From: Undibacterium sp. 5I1 | Lineage (GTDB): Bacteria > Pseudomonadota > Gammaproteobacteria > Burkholderiales > Burkholderiaceae_D | Assembly (NCBI RefSeq): GCF_034314085.1 | Contig: NZ_JAVIWI010000001.1 | Location: forward strand, 930,001-994,000 | Length of the DNA stretch: 64,000 nucleotides | Reading direction: 5' to 3' | Part shown: one piece after another, positions 1-9,363 of the stretch | How the letters are laid out: each line of letters begins with the position of its first letter | How positions within the stretch are numbered: the stretch's first letter is position 1 | The notes under the pieces: model-generated | What the model was told of the DNA's origin: nothing | Seen by the model: only the letters and a program-made list of their open reading frames with translations | Database searches by the model: none | Translations under genes and position numbers: made by a program

Positions 1-1
1 T

Positions 2-940
2 ATTTTGTGGTTGTCGGTTGGTTTAGGCAAACAAAAACAATATGAAAAATATCTTGCGATTGTGAATGAATCGGTTGCCGGCCTGAACGTTGATGCCCCT
101 GTTAAATATCTGGGAGTCGATATTGGAAAAGTGAAAGATATCAAACTTGATCCTGCTAACCCGCAGCAAGTGCTATTACAATTTGCGATTGAGCAAGGCA
201 CGCCGATCAAGATCGATACCTTAGCGGTACTGAAGACGCAAGGATTGACGGGTATCGCCTATGTTGAGTTAAGCGGTGGTTCGCCCAATGCGCCAGCTTT
301 GGTTGCTACCGGGCCAGATGAGTTGCCGGTGATCCGCACTAAACCGTCATTAGGTGCCCGCTTAGAAAATGTGCTTAGCTCGGTACTGGCTAATCTTGAT
401 CGTACTGCCGCCAATATCAATGCGGTGTTAAACGATGAGAATCGTGCTGCATTTACCAAAATTCTAGCAGATACATCGGCTGTCACCGGTACTTTGGCAG
501 CGCAAAAAAATGCGATGAGCAGTGGTATCGCCAATGCGTCTAAGACGGCTGACAATGCGGCACGCGCATCAGCACAGCTTGATCCGCTGTTACAACGTAT
601 CTCCAGCAGCGCAGAGGCAATAGAAAAATTAGCGAAAGAGGCGACATCGGCCAGTATCAGCACTAAAAAAACAGTGGACGATGCTGGTTCTGCGGTACGC
701 CAGATCAGCAATGACACAGTGCCAGAGTTAAATCGATTGCTGACAGAATTAGGCGACTTATCAAGTTCTCTAAAAAGTTTAATTGAGCAGACTAAACAAA
801 ATCCAAGCAGCTTGATACGAGGTCGCCAACCAGTTCCTTATGGTCCAGGTGAGGGATTGGGTGATAGATCGGTAGGCAGTACTAAAGATGGCTCTGGCGA
901 GAGTTTTGGCAAAAAAACGGGAGAGAAGAAAACACCATGA
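2..940 (+). CDS. MlaD/Mce-family lipid transport protein (5' end cut by window edge)
   Basis: Periplasmic substrate-binding subunit of an Mce-type ABC transporter that moves lipids between the envelope membranes. The reading frame is open to base 2, so the N-terminus with its membrane anchor lies outside the window. The visible part starts inside a single MCE domain (about residues 25-95; APVKYLGVDIGKVKDI and TQGLTGIAYVELSGG fit the family pattern). A long Ala/Ser-rich helical stretch follows (about 115-260), then a low-complexity hydrophilic tail. Its stop overlaps the next gene's ATG (ATGA), indicating translational coupling with the auxiliary lipoprotein. The permease and ATPase genes are probably just upstream. 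Family call is firm; mlaD itself is not claimed because canonical MlaD is shorter and lacks this tail. Confidence 0.85.
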   Translation: MLWLSVGLGKQKQYEKYLAIVNESVAGLNVDAPVKYLGVDIGKVKDIKLDPANPQQVLLQFAIEQGTPIKIDTLAVLKTQGLTGIAYVELSGGSPNAPALVATGPDELPVIRTKPSLGARLENVLSSVLANLDRTAANINAVLNDENRAAFTKILADTSAVTGTLAAQKNAMSSGIANASKTADNAARASAQLDPLLQRISSSAEAIEKLAKEATSASISTKKTVDDAGSAVRQISNDTVPELNRLLTELGDLSSSLKSLIEQTKQNPSSLIRGRQPVPYGPGEGLGDRSVGSTKDGSGESFGKKTGEKKTP

Positions 941-1740
941 TCAATTTAGCTAAACCAAAAACAGGTACGTCATTGCAATATCAATTCAGCAAACTTGCTT
1001 CGCGTAAGGCCATTGGCTTGAGCATAAGTTTGACTGTAGTGGCAATAGTGACATTGAGCGCCTGTTCCTCCCTATTGCCAGCCAATGTGCCACCACCGAT
1101 GCTGTACTCTTTTGATGCGGTACAAACGAATGTAAACACCAAACCAATAGTGTCGCTACCAGCGAAATCTGCTAATGCCATAAGTGGACCAACATTAACT
1201 GTGAGCATCCCGCGTGCGGCCGCCGGTTTTGATACGCAGCAAATGATGTATATGCGCCAGCCGCATCAACTTGAATATTTTCGTGAAAGCCAATGGGTAG
1301 ATACGCCTGCGGCTATGTTGTTGCCACTAGCGGTCAATGCGATAGAGCAAAGCGGGCGATTTGGTGCGGTAATGCAATCGCCTACCACCATAGTCAGTCA
1401 GTACCGGCTAGATTTAGAAGTGGTAAGGCTACAGCAAGAATTTTTTAGCCAACCAAGCCGTGTTCACTTCACTTTACGTGCGCATTTGTCCGATACCGCA
1501 AGCCATAAAATCATCGCCTGGCGTGAGTTTGATACCAACGTCAATGCGGAGAGCGATAATTCCTATGGTGGCGTAGTGGCCGCAAATCAGGCGATACGTA
1601 CGATGCTGATTGAGCTTGCCAGTTTTTGTGCTGATACGCTTAAAAACTCATCCGAATCGTCGGCTGAATCAGCTACAGTACCAGCTATACAATCAGCTAC
1701 TGGATCAGCTTTTAAGCGGCCAGCGCCTGATCGACGATAA
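937..1740 (+). CDS. ABC-type transport auxiliary lipoprotein (PqiC-like)
   Basis: Outer-membrane lipoprotein of the ABC_trans_aux type (267 aa) that partners Mce/PqiB-like proteins. A hydrophobic stretch around residues 26-40 leads into a lipobox (LSAC, Cys43), so the mature protein would be acylated at that Cys. The body contains the family-like segment with TLTVSIPRAAAGFDTQQMMY and HQLEYFRESQWVDTP. The start is fixed by ATGA overlap with the MlaD-like gene. The 3' end runs 29 bp into the 3' end of the convergent phosphoglucomutase gene, so the two C-termini share DNA on opposite strands. A stretch of hydrophilic residues precedes the signal, and a downstream start is possible. Confidence 0.82.
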   Translation: MINLAKPKTGTSLQYQFSKLASRKAIGLSISLTVVAIVTLSACSSLLPANVPPPMLYSFDAVQTNVNTKPIVSLPAKSANAISGPTLTVSIPRAAAGFDTQQMMYMRQPHQLEYFRESQWVDTPAAMLLPLAVNAIEQSGRFGAVMQSPTTIVSQYRLDLEVVRLQQEFFSQPSRVHFTLRAHLSDTASHKIIAWREFDTNVNAESDNSYGGVVAANQAIRTMLIELASFCADTLKNSSESSAESATVPAIQSATGSAFKRPAPDRR

Positions 1741-3376
1741 CTTGTGCCTCGTTCAGTATTTTTTGCAGATGCACATCGCCGAGAAAACTCTCGGCGTAGA
1801 TTTTATAAATATCTTCTGTACCTGAAGGGCGGGCAGCAAACCAACCATTTGCTGTAATCACTTTTAACCCGCCAATGGCAGCATCGTTACCAGGTGCACG
1901 CGTCAAAATAGCCTGTATGGTTTCGCCGGCTAAGCTGGTTGATTGCACTTGTTCCGGCGACAGTTTAGATAACTTGGCTTTTTGCTCGAAGCTAGCATAC
2001 GCCTGCTTACGGTCAGCCACAGGCTCACCAAACTCATGGGTTAAATCGCTATACACATCGCCAAGATCATGTCCCATTTTTGCAGTGATTTCGGCTGCGA
2101 GCAAGGCTAAAACCATACCGTCTTTATCCGTCGTCCAGGCGCTGCCATCACGCCGGGCAAAGCTGGCGCCAGCGCTTTCTTCCCCCGCAAAAGCCAGACT
2201 ACCATCGGCTAATCCTGCAGAAAACCATTTAAAGCCAGCGGGCACTTCAATTAATTGTCGCCCCAGTTTGGCTGCCACACGATCAATCATCTGGCTACTG
2301 ACGACTGTTTTTCCTACAGCAGAGTTTTTACTCCACTGAGGTCGGTGTTGAAACAAGTAATAGATAGCTACCGATAAATAATGATTGGTCGGCAATAGTC
2401 CCACTTTGGGCGTGACGATTCCATGTCTGTCGTGATCGGTGTCACAGGCAAAGGCAATATCAAAGCAATCCTTCAATGCAGTCAGGTTATGCATTGCATA
2501 AGGTGAGGACGGATCCATCCGTATTTGCCCATCCCAGTCAACTGTCACAAAGCGGAATGTGGTGTCTACCAATGGATTCACGACGCTTAAATTGAGTTTG
2601 TAATGATCGGCAATCGCCGGCCAGTAATGCACACCGGCACCTCCGAGTGGATCAACACCCATGTGGATATTCGCCTCACGAATCGACTTCATGTCGATCA
2701 CGTTCTCTAGATCATTAATGTAGGTGTTTAGAAAATCGTAGTAATGCGTGGTCGATGCCCGCAGGGCTTTTTCAAATGGCATGCGTAAAATGCCGGGCGA
2801 ATCACCCGAGCCACCTTCAGCACTTTTTTGCAAAAAATCATTTGCCTGTTTTTCTATCCAGCCGGTGATGATCGTATCCGCTGGTCCGCCATTGGTGGTG
2901 TTGTATTTGATACCGCCATGCTCTGGCGGATTGTGTGAAGGCGTGATGATGATGCCGTCTGCCAGACCAAGCTGGCGCCCACGGTTATACGTCAAAATCG
3001 CATGCGATACGGCCGGTGTCGGCGTGTATTCTCCTTTGGCTGCCATCATTAACTCAACCCTATTTGCAGCTAAAACTTCTAATACGCTGGCAAATGCGGG
3101 TTCGGACAAAGCATGGGTATCAATTCCGATAAAACATGGCCCGGTAATACCTTGTTGCTTGCGATAGAGACAAATTGCCTGACTAATCGCCAGCACGTGC
3201 ATCTCGTTAAAACTATGAGTAAATGCTGAACCACGATGACCTGATGTACCAAACAACACTCGTTGCGACGCGATAGACGCATCGGGTCTTTCTGTGTAAT
3301 ACGCCGTCACGAGTTTAGCGACATTGATGAGTAATTCTGGCGGTGCTGGTTTGCCAGCTAGAGGGCTGATTATCAT
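1712..3376 (-). CDS. pgm: Phosphoglucomutase, alpha-D-glucose phosphate-specific
   Basis: Interconverts glucose-1-phosphate and glucose-6-phosphate in the cytoplasm. The 554-aa product has the expected family length and motifs: TSGHRG at residues 44-49, the phosphoserine loop TPSHNP with catalytic Ser147, the metal loop with DTDHDRHG, and a C-terminal phosphate-binding segment (ARPSGTEDIYKIYAES). It is the last-but-one upstream member of a minus-strand sugar-phosphate block with tkt, tal and gnd, and would feed glycogen- or polysaccharide-derived glucose into it. The stop codon lies inside the 3' end of the convergent lipoprotein gene. A gap of 168 bp to tkt holds a dispersed repeat, so pgm may have its own promoter. 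Confidence 0.95.
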   Translation of the reverse strand: MIISPLAGKPAPPELLINVAKLVTAYYTERPDASIASQRVLFGTSGHRGSAFTHSFNEMHVLAISQAICLYRKQQGITGPCFIGIDTHALSEPAFASVLEVLAANRVELMMAAKGEYTPTPAVSHAILTYNRGRQLGLADGIIITPSHNPPEHGGIKYNTTNGGPADTIITGWIEKQANDFLQKSAEGGSGDSPGILRMPFEKALRASTTHYYDFLNTYINDLENVIDMKSIREANIHMGVDPLGGAGVHYWPAIADHYKLNLSVVNPLVDTTFRFVTVDWDGQIRMDPSSPYAMHNLTALKDCFDIAFACDTDHDRHGIVTPKVGLLPTNHYLSVAIYYLFQHRPQWSKNSAVGKTVVSSQMIDRVAAKLGRQLIEVPAGFKWFSAGLADGSLAFAGEESAGASFARRDGSAWTTDKDGMVLALLAAEITAKMGHDLGDVYSDLTHEFGEPVADRKQAYASFEQKAKLSKLSPEQVQSTSLAGETIQAILTRAPGNDAAIGGLKVITANGWFAARPSGTEDIYKIYAESFLGDVHLQKILNEAQVIVDQALAA

Positions 3377-3446
3377 AAGCTATGTTGTGTTGGGTTGAAT
3401 TGACGAAAAAAATGGAACATACAAAGGAGTGGAAATGAGAATTCTT

Positions 3447-3530
3447 ATATACTCCCTAAATAATTTAAAAAAAGCTCTATATTGATCAATGATTGTATGG
3501 ACAATTAATATATACATCCACTCAGTATTA
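3447..3530 (+). repeat. Dispersed ~86-bp element, copy A
   Basis: Starts ATATACTCCC and carries TGTATGGACAATTAATATATAC in its right half, split here by nothing. The right terminus is worn (ACTCAGTATTA instead of GGGAGTATTT). It lies in the gap between the end of tkt and the start of pgm. Confidence 0.75.
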
Positions 3531-3544
3531 AATCTGTCCTATCA

Positions 3545-5719
3545 TTACCCCTTCAGTGCTGGGGCTTCAATGCGATGTGGTGTCGGATGCAGGATCATTT
3601 GTACTTTAGCCGATGCCACTACATGTTCGGGCTCAAATCCGAATTGTCTTAGTAGAACTTTGATCGGTGCCGACATACCAAAAGTGTGCATCCCTAAAAT
3701 GCTGCCATCTACACCAGCATAGCGTTCCCATCCAAAAGTAGAGGCTGCCTCTACCACGACACGCGCCTTGATTGAAGGTGGCAGTATTTTGTCTTTATAG
3801 GCTTGAGTCTGACTTTCAAATATTTCCCATGAGGGCATACTGATGACTCGGGCGTGGATGCCCTCCGTTTTCAGCTGCTCGTATGCCTTGATGCAAATTC
3901 CCACTTCGCTGCCGGAAGCGATTAGTAAGACGTCAACTTGATTGTCCGTGGTCTCGGCCAAGATGTAAGCACCAAAAGCAAGGCCGCTGGCGCTGGCATA
4001 AATCGATCGATCTAAAGTTGGTACCGCTTGTCGCGTCAACACTAGGCAGACTGGGGTCTGTTTAAATTGCATCATCACTCGCCAGGCCTCTACTACCTCA
4101 TTCGCATCTGCCGGTCGCAACACCACTATGCCGGGCATTGCGCGTAGTGATGCCAATTGTTCTATCGGCTGATGGGTGGGGCCATCTTCTCCCATGCCAA
4201 TTGAATCATGCGTCCAGACAGAAATCAGTGGCAACTCCATCATGGCGCTCAGCCGGAGCGCGGCACGACAATAGTCGGTAAAGATTAAAAAACTGGACAC
4301 GAACGGACGCAGACCAGACAAACTCATTCCATTTGCAATGGCGCACATCGCATGTTCACGCACGCCAAAATGAAAATTACGGCCTGCATAATTGCCTTCC
4401 GCCGCTTGTCCAATCGCTTGAAAATTACTCGGTCCCAATAAGTTCAGTTGCGTTTTGGTCGATGGCGAAAGATCCGCAGCACCGCCCATTAGCCAAGGTA
4501 TTTTGAATGCCAGCGCATTTAACACGATACCTGAGGAATCACGCGTTGCCATTCCTTTTTCATCCTGACCGAAAACCGGTAAGACTGTCTCCCAGTTTTC
4601 AGGCAAATTACGCACTTGTATCTTGTCAATCTCTGAAGCCTGATCTGGATATTCGTTGCGATATGCCAGATATAAAGCGTTCCACGTCGCATGTGCAATT
4701 GCCCCACGCAATCCAAATCGCTTCTTAAAATGATCAATAACCCCATCTGGTACATCAAACTGTAGATCAGGATTGCAGCCATAGAATTGTTTTGTCAGAC
4801 GGGCTTCCTCGACTCCGAGCGGTTCGCCATGCGCTTCACGTGTATCTTGTTTGTGTGGCGCACCATAACCAATATGGCTTTCCACAATTATGAGAGTTGG
4901 TCTGTCCTCATTCGCATCATGCGTGTGCTGCTGATGATCACCGCGTTCGTCGGGATCGGCAAAAATCTGGTACGCCTTGGTCAATGCTGTCAGATTATTG
5001 GCATTCTTGACCCTCAATACCTGCCAACCATAAGCGAGGAAACGCGCTGCAACATTTTCGGTAAAAGTGATTGACGTCGCACCTTCAATACTGATGTGAT
5101 TATCGTCATAAATCCAGCATAGATTGGCTAGTTTTAAATGTCCTGCCAGCGATGCAGCCTCGCTGCTAACGCCTTCCATCATGTCGCCGTCACCGCATAA
5201 AGCATAGACATGATGGCTGAACAACTCGTAACTAGGGCGGTTATAGGTCGCTGCCAGCCAACGCTCTGAGATCGCCATGCCGACGCTGTTTGCCAGTCCT
5301 TGTCCTAACGGTCCGGTTGTCGTTTCTACTCCAGACGTCCAGCCAAATTCAGGATGTCCGGTGCAGCGACTTCCTGCTTGCCTAAAATTTTTCAGATCCT
5401 CTAAAGTCACTGCCAGACGATCGCCGGGTGGATAGCTCGACGATTTCGCTTTTACGCCTGTCAGAAAAAGCAGGCTATAAAGCAAAGCGCAGGCGTGACC
5501 AGCCGACAAAACAAACCGGTCACGATTGATCCATTCGGGATTATCCGGATCGTATCTCAAGAAGCCTTGCCACAAGCAATACGCGGTTGGAGCCGCGCCC
5601 ATCGGAGTGCCGGGGTGACCTGATTGCGCTTTTTGTACAGCATCGATAGACAGCGTACGTAAGGTGTTAATACATCGCTCATCGATTTCTAGCTCGGCAA
5701 ATTGTTCTGGCTCGTTCAC
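3545..5719 (-). CDS. tkt: Transketolase
   Basis: Thiamine-diphosphate enzyme of the non-oxidative pentose phosphate pathway, moving two-carbon units between ketose and aldose phosphates. The 724-aa length is slightly above the usual 660-690. Visible motifs: SGHPGTPMGAAP near residue 33, the ThDP/Mg signature GDGDMMEG...DDNHISIEG near residues 157-190, and the catalytic Glu region FGVREHAMCAIANG in the pyrimidine domain. A His/Asp-rich stretch (DPDERGDHQQHTHDANEDRP) near residue 260 is an insertion relative to standard enzymes. Upstream is tal (about 110 bp away), same strand. It may be a second transketolase, since the Calvin/housekeeping copy usually sits elsewhere; that is inference. Confidence 0.94.
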   Translation of the reverse strand: MNEPEQFAELEIDERCINTLRTLSIDAVQKAQSGHPGTPMGAAPTAYCLWQGFLRYDPDNPEWINRDRFVLSAGHACALLYSLLFLTGVKAKSSSYPPGDRLAVTLEDLKNFRQAGSRCTGHPEFGWTSGVETTTGPLGQGLANSVGMAISERWLAATYNRPSYELFSHHVYALCGDGDMMEGVSSEAASLAGHLKLANLCWIYDDNHISIEGATSITFTENVAARFLAYGWQVLRVKNANNLTALTKAYQIFADPDERGDHQQHTHDANEDRPTLIIVESHIGYGAPHKQDTREAHGEPLGVEEARLTKQFYGCNPDLQFDVPDGVIDHFKKRFGLRGAIAHATWNALYLAYRNEYPDQASEIDKIQVRNLPENWETVLPVFGQDEKGMATRDSSGIVLNALAFKIPWLMGGAADLSPSTKTQLNLLGPSNFQAIGQAAEGNYAGRNFHFGVREHAMCAIANGMSLSGLRPFVSSFLIFTDYCRAALRLSAMMELPLISVWTHDSIGMGEDGPTHQPIEQLASLRAMPGIVVLRPADANEVVEAWRVMMQFKQTPVCLVLTRQAVPTLDRSIYASASGLAFGAYILAETTDNQVDVLLIASGSEVGICIKAYEQLKTEGIHARVISMPSWEIFESQTQAYKDKILPPSIKARVVVEAASTFGWERYAGVDGSILGMHTFGMSAPIKVLLRQFGFEPEHVVASAKVQMILHPTPHRIEAPALKG

Positions 5720-5829
5720 AAAAGACTCCGGTTAAAAACGCAATACAATAATTTGGCGACAATTTTGACAACCCATCTTTACAAAGGATTGCTTCCTTAT
5801 TCAAAGGGATTGCTGTCAACTATTTTTTC

Positions 5830-6918
5830 CTACATATCGACATGAGCAAGTTGCCGTCCCTTTTCAGCGATTAGTAAGATCAGGGCTTCCCATGATTTTG
5901 CAAACGATGCAACGCCTTCAGTTTGAAGTCTTTCTGCCAAAGCCTCATCATCGACGCCTTCGCGCCTGAATTCCTCCAGCACCGCTGGAGCGAAGCCACC
6001 ATCGGTAGGTAACACGCCGTCGGGCTTGCCGTGATCTGCAAAAGCTAATAAGGTCTTTTCAGGAACGGTATCAATACTGCCAGGAGCGATTAAGGCATCC
6101 ACATACAAGGTATCTGACGCAAGAGGATCTTTGGTACCTGTGCTGGCCCATAAAATTCGCTGAGGACAAGCACCAGACTGCAGAATTTTTTGCCAGCGTG
6201 CGGAGACCATCAAAGTTTGATAATTCTTATAAATCAGCATTGCCATCACAATGCCAAGCCGATTGTGGTACTCCGGTGATATTTCCTGTTTGACTGCTGT
6301 ATCCCAACGACTGACAAAAATCGATGCAACAGAAAATACTTTGGCATCCAACCCGACGGCGATGCGCCGCTCGATGCCGCACAAATAAGCTTCTGCCGCT
6401 GCAAGATATTGCTGGCTTGAAAATAATAAGGTTACGTTCACCGGCACTCCAGCAAAAATAGATTCTTCAATCGCTTTCAGGCCTGCGGGCGTTCCCGGGA
6501 TTTTGATGAATAAATTAGGACAATTTGCTGCACGATAAAGCCGCTTTGCCTCTGCTATCGTACCCTTGGCGTCATTCGCTAATAATGGTGACACCTCGAG
6601 CGATACCCAGCCATCTAAGCTGTCTGTAACCTTGAAAATAGGAAGAAGCAAGGCTGCCGCTTGGGTTAAATCGCTGATCGCCAATTCAAAAAATACAGCC
6701 TCAGCAGATTTTCCTTCTTCCAATTTTTGATGGATATCTGCATCGTAAGCATTGGTGTTTCGGATTGCCTGCTCAAAAATGGTGGGATTGGATGTCAGCC
6801 CCGTGATAGAAAATTCTGCAAGATATTTTGCTAAGGTACCGCTGCTTAACAGGTCTCTTGTGATGTTATCTAACCAGAGACTTTGTCCTAGCTGATGTAG
6901 TTGTATTGTTGGTTTCAT
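5830..6918 (-). CDS. tal: Transaldolase (long, mycobacterial-type)
   Basis: Transfers dihydroxyacetone units between sugar phosphates. The 362-aa product has TSNPTIF near residue 40, the Schiff-base lysine in LFIKIPGT, VNVTLLFSSQQY, and the C-terminal segment RILWASTGTKDP, which match the longer Tal type often fused to or paired with pentose-phosphate genes. An in-frame upstream ATG at 7005 exists but would overlap the end of the HAD gene and add about 29 unrelated residues, so the MKPTIQLHQLGQ start at 6918 is chosen. No good Shine-Dalgarno is visible there. It lies 37 bp after the HAD gene, suggesting co-transcription HAD-tal-tkt. Confidence 0.92.
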   Translation of the reverse strand: MKPTIQLHQLGQSLWLDNITRDLLSSGTLAKYLAEFSITGLTSNPTIFEQAIRNTNAYDADIHQKLEEGKSAEAVFFELAISDLTQAAALLLPIFKVTDSLDGWVSLEVSPLLANDAKGTIAEAKRLYRAANCPNLFIKIPGTPAGLKAIEESIFAGVPVNVTLLFSSQQYLAAAEAYLCGIERRIAVGLDAKVFSVASIFVSRWDTAVKQEISPEYHNRLGIVMAMLIYKNYQTLMVSARWQKILQSGACPQRILWASTGTKDPLASDTLYVDALIAPGSIDTVPEKTLLAFADHGKPDGVLPTDGGFAPAVLEEFRREGVDDEALAERLQTEGVASFAKSWEALILLIAEKGRQLAHVDM

Positions 6919-6955
6919 GATCGTCTGAATGAGAGGAGGTGGTAGAGAGTGGTCG

Positions 6956-7651
6956 TTATGGAGGATCGGATGATTTAGGCGCATGGATGACCTCAAGAAA
7001 ATCAATATCGATTAAATCTGCTGTATGATCAATCGTGACATCAGCTGCTGGAAAATTGGCGATATTCTCCGGATCAAGTGCGTAGTGACCCTGACGAACA
7101 AAGATTGTCGTCAGTCGATCACCCCAATGACTTTTCATCGTCGACAAAATACGTAATTTATCGTCGACCATTACATAATGTTGCGCGGGGTACTGCGCCT
7201 CTACTACATCCAGCATGTCTTCTTTGTGGACGTAGACCAGTACTCGTCCTGCAACCGCATTCCACAGCCCAGAGCGTTGTATTTTTCTCGGCTGAAAAAC
7301 CACATCACCATCCGATAAGATTACACTTTTTCCCCAGGTTGACAGGTGTGAAATCGCTGCTTTTACGTTGGGGTACAGCAAGTCGGAGAAGGGGAAATCC
7401 ATTAGATATGCCGACATTAGTAATAGCCGCGGATCACTCATATCTTGTACTCGATACCGCTGTAATGCCCCCAAATAATCCACATAGCCTAATTCTTCAC
7501 GCAGCTCTTCCAGAATAGTGTTGTAGCGATCCTCATTTTCAGGGCCAAATTCTTGAGAAAGATGGCAGCGCAGATCACTACGCAGGCGATCGTTATCCAG
7601 CAACGTATTGTCTACGTCCAATAGAAAAATAATCTCGTCGGGTTCTGCCAT
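6956..7651 (-). CDS. HAD-superfamily hydrolase
   Basis: Predicted cytoplasmic phosphatase of 231 aa. Motif I is LLDVDNTLLDND at residues 10-21 with the nucleophile and acid/base Asp pair, motif II is the Ser in VILSDGD, and motif IV is YVMVDDKLRIL. The helical cap lies between about residues 25 and 100. The substrate is unknown; its place between gnd and tal suggests a sugar phosphate or phosphoglycolate-like side product, but this is inference from context only. The gene ends 37 bp before the tal start. Confidence 0.82.
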   Translation of the reverse strand: MAEPDEIIFLLDVDNTLLDNDRLRSDLRCHLSQEFGPENEDRYNTILEELREELGYVDYLGALQRYRVQDMSDPRLLLMSAYLMDFPFSDLLYPNVKAAISHLSTWGKSVILSDGDVVFQPRKIQRSGLWNAVAGRVLVYVHKEDMLDVVEAQYPAQHYVMVDDKLRILSTMKSHWGDRLTTIFVRQGHYALDPENIANFPAADVTIDHTADLIDIDFLEVIHAPKSSDPP

Positions 7652-7736
7652 TAGTCATCTTTCATCGAACAAAAATAGGTTCACTAAAAAGTCGAGGTCA
7701 GCGCAAAATAGTAAAAAAGATCATTAGCTATATTGA

Positions 7737-8822
7737 TCAGGAATCTGTATCCAATTTCTCAACATGTCCACCAAATTGATGCCGCATCGCGGACAATAAT
7801 TGATTGGCGAAACCAGCATTCCCCCGAGAGCTAAAACGCTCAGATAGAGCTGCGTTCAGTACAGGGGCGGGGACAGCTTCATCAATTGCAGCAATCATCG
7901 TCCAGCGTCCTTCGCCAGAATCTGACACATGCCCTTCAAATGTACTTAAGGAGGGATCTTTTTGTAGCGCCTTCGCAGTTAAATCGAGGAGCCAGGAACT
8001 AATGACACTGCCACGTCGCCAGACCTCAGTGATCTCAGCCAAATCAAATGGGTATTGATAAAATTCTGGATTGCGTAATGGTGTGGTTTCGGCATCTGTC
8101 GCAGTTTTTGAGTGACCGGCAGAGGTACTGTTCATGGCACCTATATTAGCGTTATGTAGAATATTTAGGCCCTCTGCATAAGCCGCCATCAAGCCGTATT
8201 CAATGCCGTTGTGCACCATTTTTACGAAGTGGCCAGCGCCATGCGATCCACAATGCAGGTAGCCATATTGAGCTGTACTTTTGTTTTTTTTATCACTGAT
8301 CGCTGCTTCTTCGGACATCCCACTTTTTGTCCGGTCATTCGCAGTGTCGTGTGATGCCGCGCCTGGCGCGAGTGACTCAAAAATAGGGGAGAGATAATTT
8401 ACGATGCCAGACTCGCCTCCGATCATCAGACAATAGCCACGCTCCAAGCCAAATACACCGCCGCTAGTTCCGACATCGACGTAATGAATGCCGCGTGAAC
8501 TCAAGGCAGTGCTGCGTTGAATATCGTCACGGTAATATGAATTGCCGCCATCAATGATAATGTCGCCAATGTCGAGTAATGGTGTCAGAGTCACCAGCTC
8601 TTGATCAACCAGTCCAGCGGGCAGCATCAACCAGATCACTCTGGGTTGTTCTAATTGCGATACCAGAGCTGCAATCGAGTCGGCGGCCACCGCACCTTGC
8701 CGTTGTAGTTTTTCTACCGTAGCAGACTGTATGTCAAAGACAACGCAGCGGTGATCTTTTTGAATTAACCGCAATGCCATATCGCTACCCATGCGACCCA
8801 AGCCAATCATGCCTAACTGCAT
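7737..8822 (-). CDS. gnd: 6-phosphogluconate dehydrogenase, decarboxylating (short YqeC/Gnd type)
   Basis: Oxidises 6-phosphogluconate to ribulose-5-phosphate and CO2. The 361-aa length fits the shorter, often NAD-linked type rather than the 470-aa E. coli form. It has the Rossmann start MQLGMIGLGRMGSDMALRL, the substrate loop GTSGGVFGLERGYCLMIGG, and the catalytic segment GHFVKMVHNGIEYG. A Ser/Lys-rich stretch around residues 175-195, just before YGYLHCG, is longer than in typical relatives. No zwf or pgl gene is in the window, so its substrate must come from elsewhere or from gluconate. RBS is weak (GGAGAAGATCT before ATG). Confidence 0.93.
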   Translation of the reverse strand: MQLGMIGLGRMGSDMALRLIQKDHRCVVFDIQSATVEKLQRQGAVAADSIAALVSQLEQPRVIWLMLPAGLVDQELVTLTPLLDIGDIIIDGGNSYYRDDIQRSTALSSRGIHYVDVGTSGGVFGLERGYCLMIGGESGIVNYLSPIFESLAPGAASHDTANDRTKSGMSEEAAISDKKNKSTAQYGYLHCGSHGAGHFVKMVHNGIEYGLMAAYAEGLNILHNANIGAMNSTSAGHSKTATDAETTPLRNPEFYQYPFDLAEITEVWRRGSVISSWLLDLTAKALQKDPSLSTFEGHVSDSGEGRWTMIAAIDEAVPAPVLNAALSERFSSRGNAGFANQLLSAMRHQFGGHVEKLDTDS

Positions 8823-8839
8823 AGATCTTCTCCAGTGTA

Positions 8840-9343
8840 TTACGCGGTTTTCCAGGAAGAGGAATTAGCTAAGATGGAATACGCTTTTGCCACTTCTTCG
8901 GTATCGCCATGAATGAGCAAAACATACTTATCCACTTTGAGCGCAGTCTCATATTTAATGATTTGGTCGTTGGGTACTCCGATGTTCACTAATACGGCTC
9001 CCAGAGCAGAGACACCTCCGACAACGACAGCGCCCTCAAGCGCTCCCACGAGCGCAGCTGCAATTGGGCCTGCCATCGCCATCACACCTAGGCCAGGTAA
9101 AAAGAACACAGCAGGAGCCAATAGCAATCCCCAGATAGCGCCCCAGAATGCGCCATTGCCACCCCAAGTTTTTACCCGGTCGCCTAAGGTATAAAACCCT
9201 AGAGGATGTTCTTCGGAGTGATAGCCCTTACCGATCAAGGATAGATTTTTCATATCAAAGCCAGCTTTGCTGAGTGTCTGTATGGCTTCCTCTGCTTCAA
9301 TGTGGCTATTAAAAATATGCACTGGTGAATCTTTGGTTTCCAT
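8840..9343 (-). CDS. General stress protein, YflT-like / membrane-inserting
   Basis: 167-aa protein with an N-terminal YflT-type domain (VHIFNSHIEAEEAIQTLSKAG, residues 8-28) and a Gly/Ala-rich hydrophobic central hairpin (about 66-120; WGAIWGLLLAPAVFFLPG and the GAVVVGGVSALGAVLV region) that could insert in a membrane. The C-terminal part (YVLLIHGDTEEVAKAYSIL) resembles the second half of such stress proteins. Members are usually stress-induced and of unknown biochemical role. RBS ACGGAG sits 7 bases before ATG. The upstream region carries five 13-bp tandem repeats. It lies just upstream of gnd (17 bp gap), probably the same transcript. Confidence 0.72.
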   Translation of the reverse strand: METKDSPVHIFNSHIEAEEAIQTLSKAGFDMKNLSLIGKGYHSEEHPLGFYTLGDRVKTWGGNGAFWGAIWGLLLAPAVFFLPGLGVMAMAGPIAAALVGALEGAVVVGGVSALGAVLVNIGVPNDQIIKYETALKVDKYVLLIHGDTEEVAKAYSILANSSSWKTA

Positions 9344-9363
9344 GTTGTTACTCCGTAACGTAA

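Noticed and set aside
6956..7005. Longer transaldolase start at 7005
   Set aside because: It would overlap the end of the HAD gene and add about 29 residues that do not match the family N-terminus.
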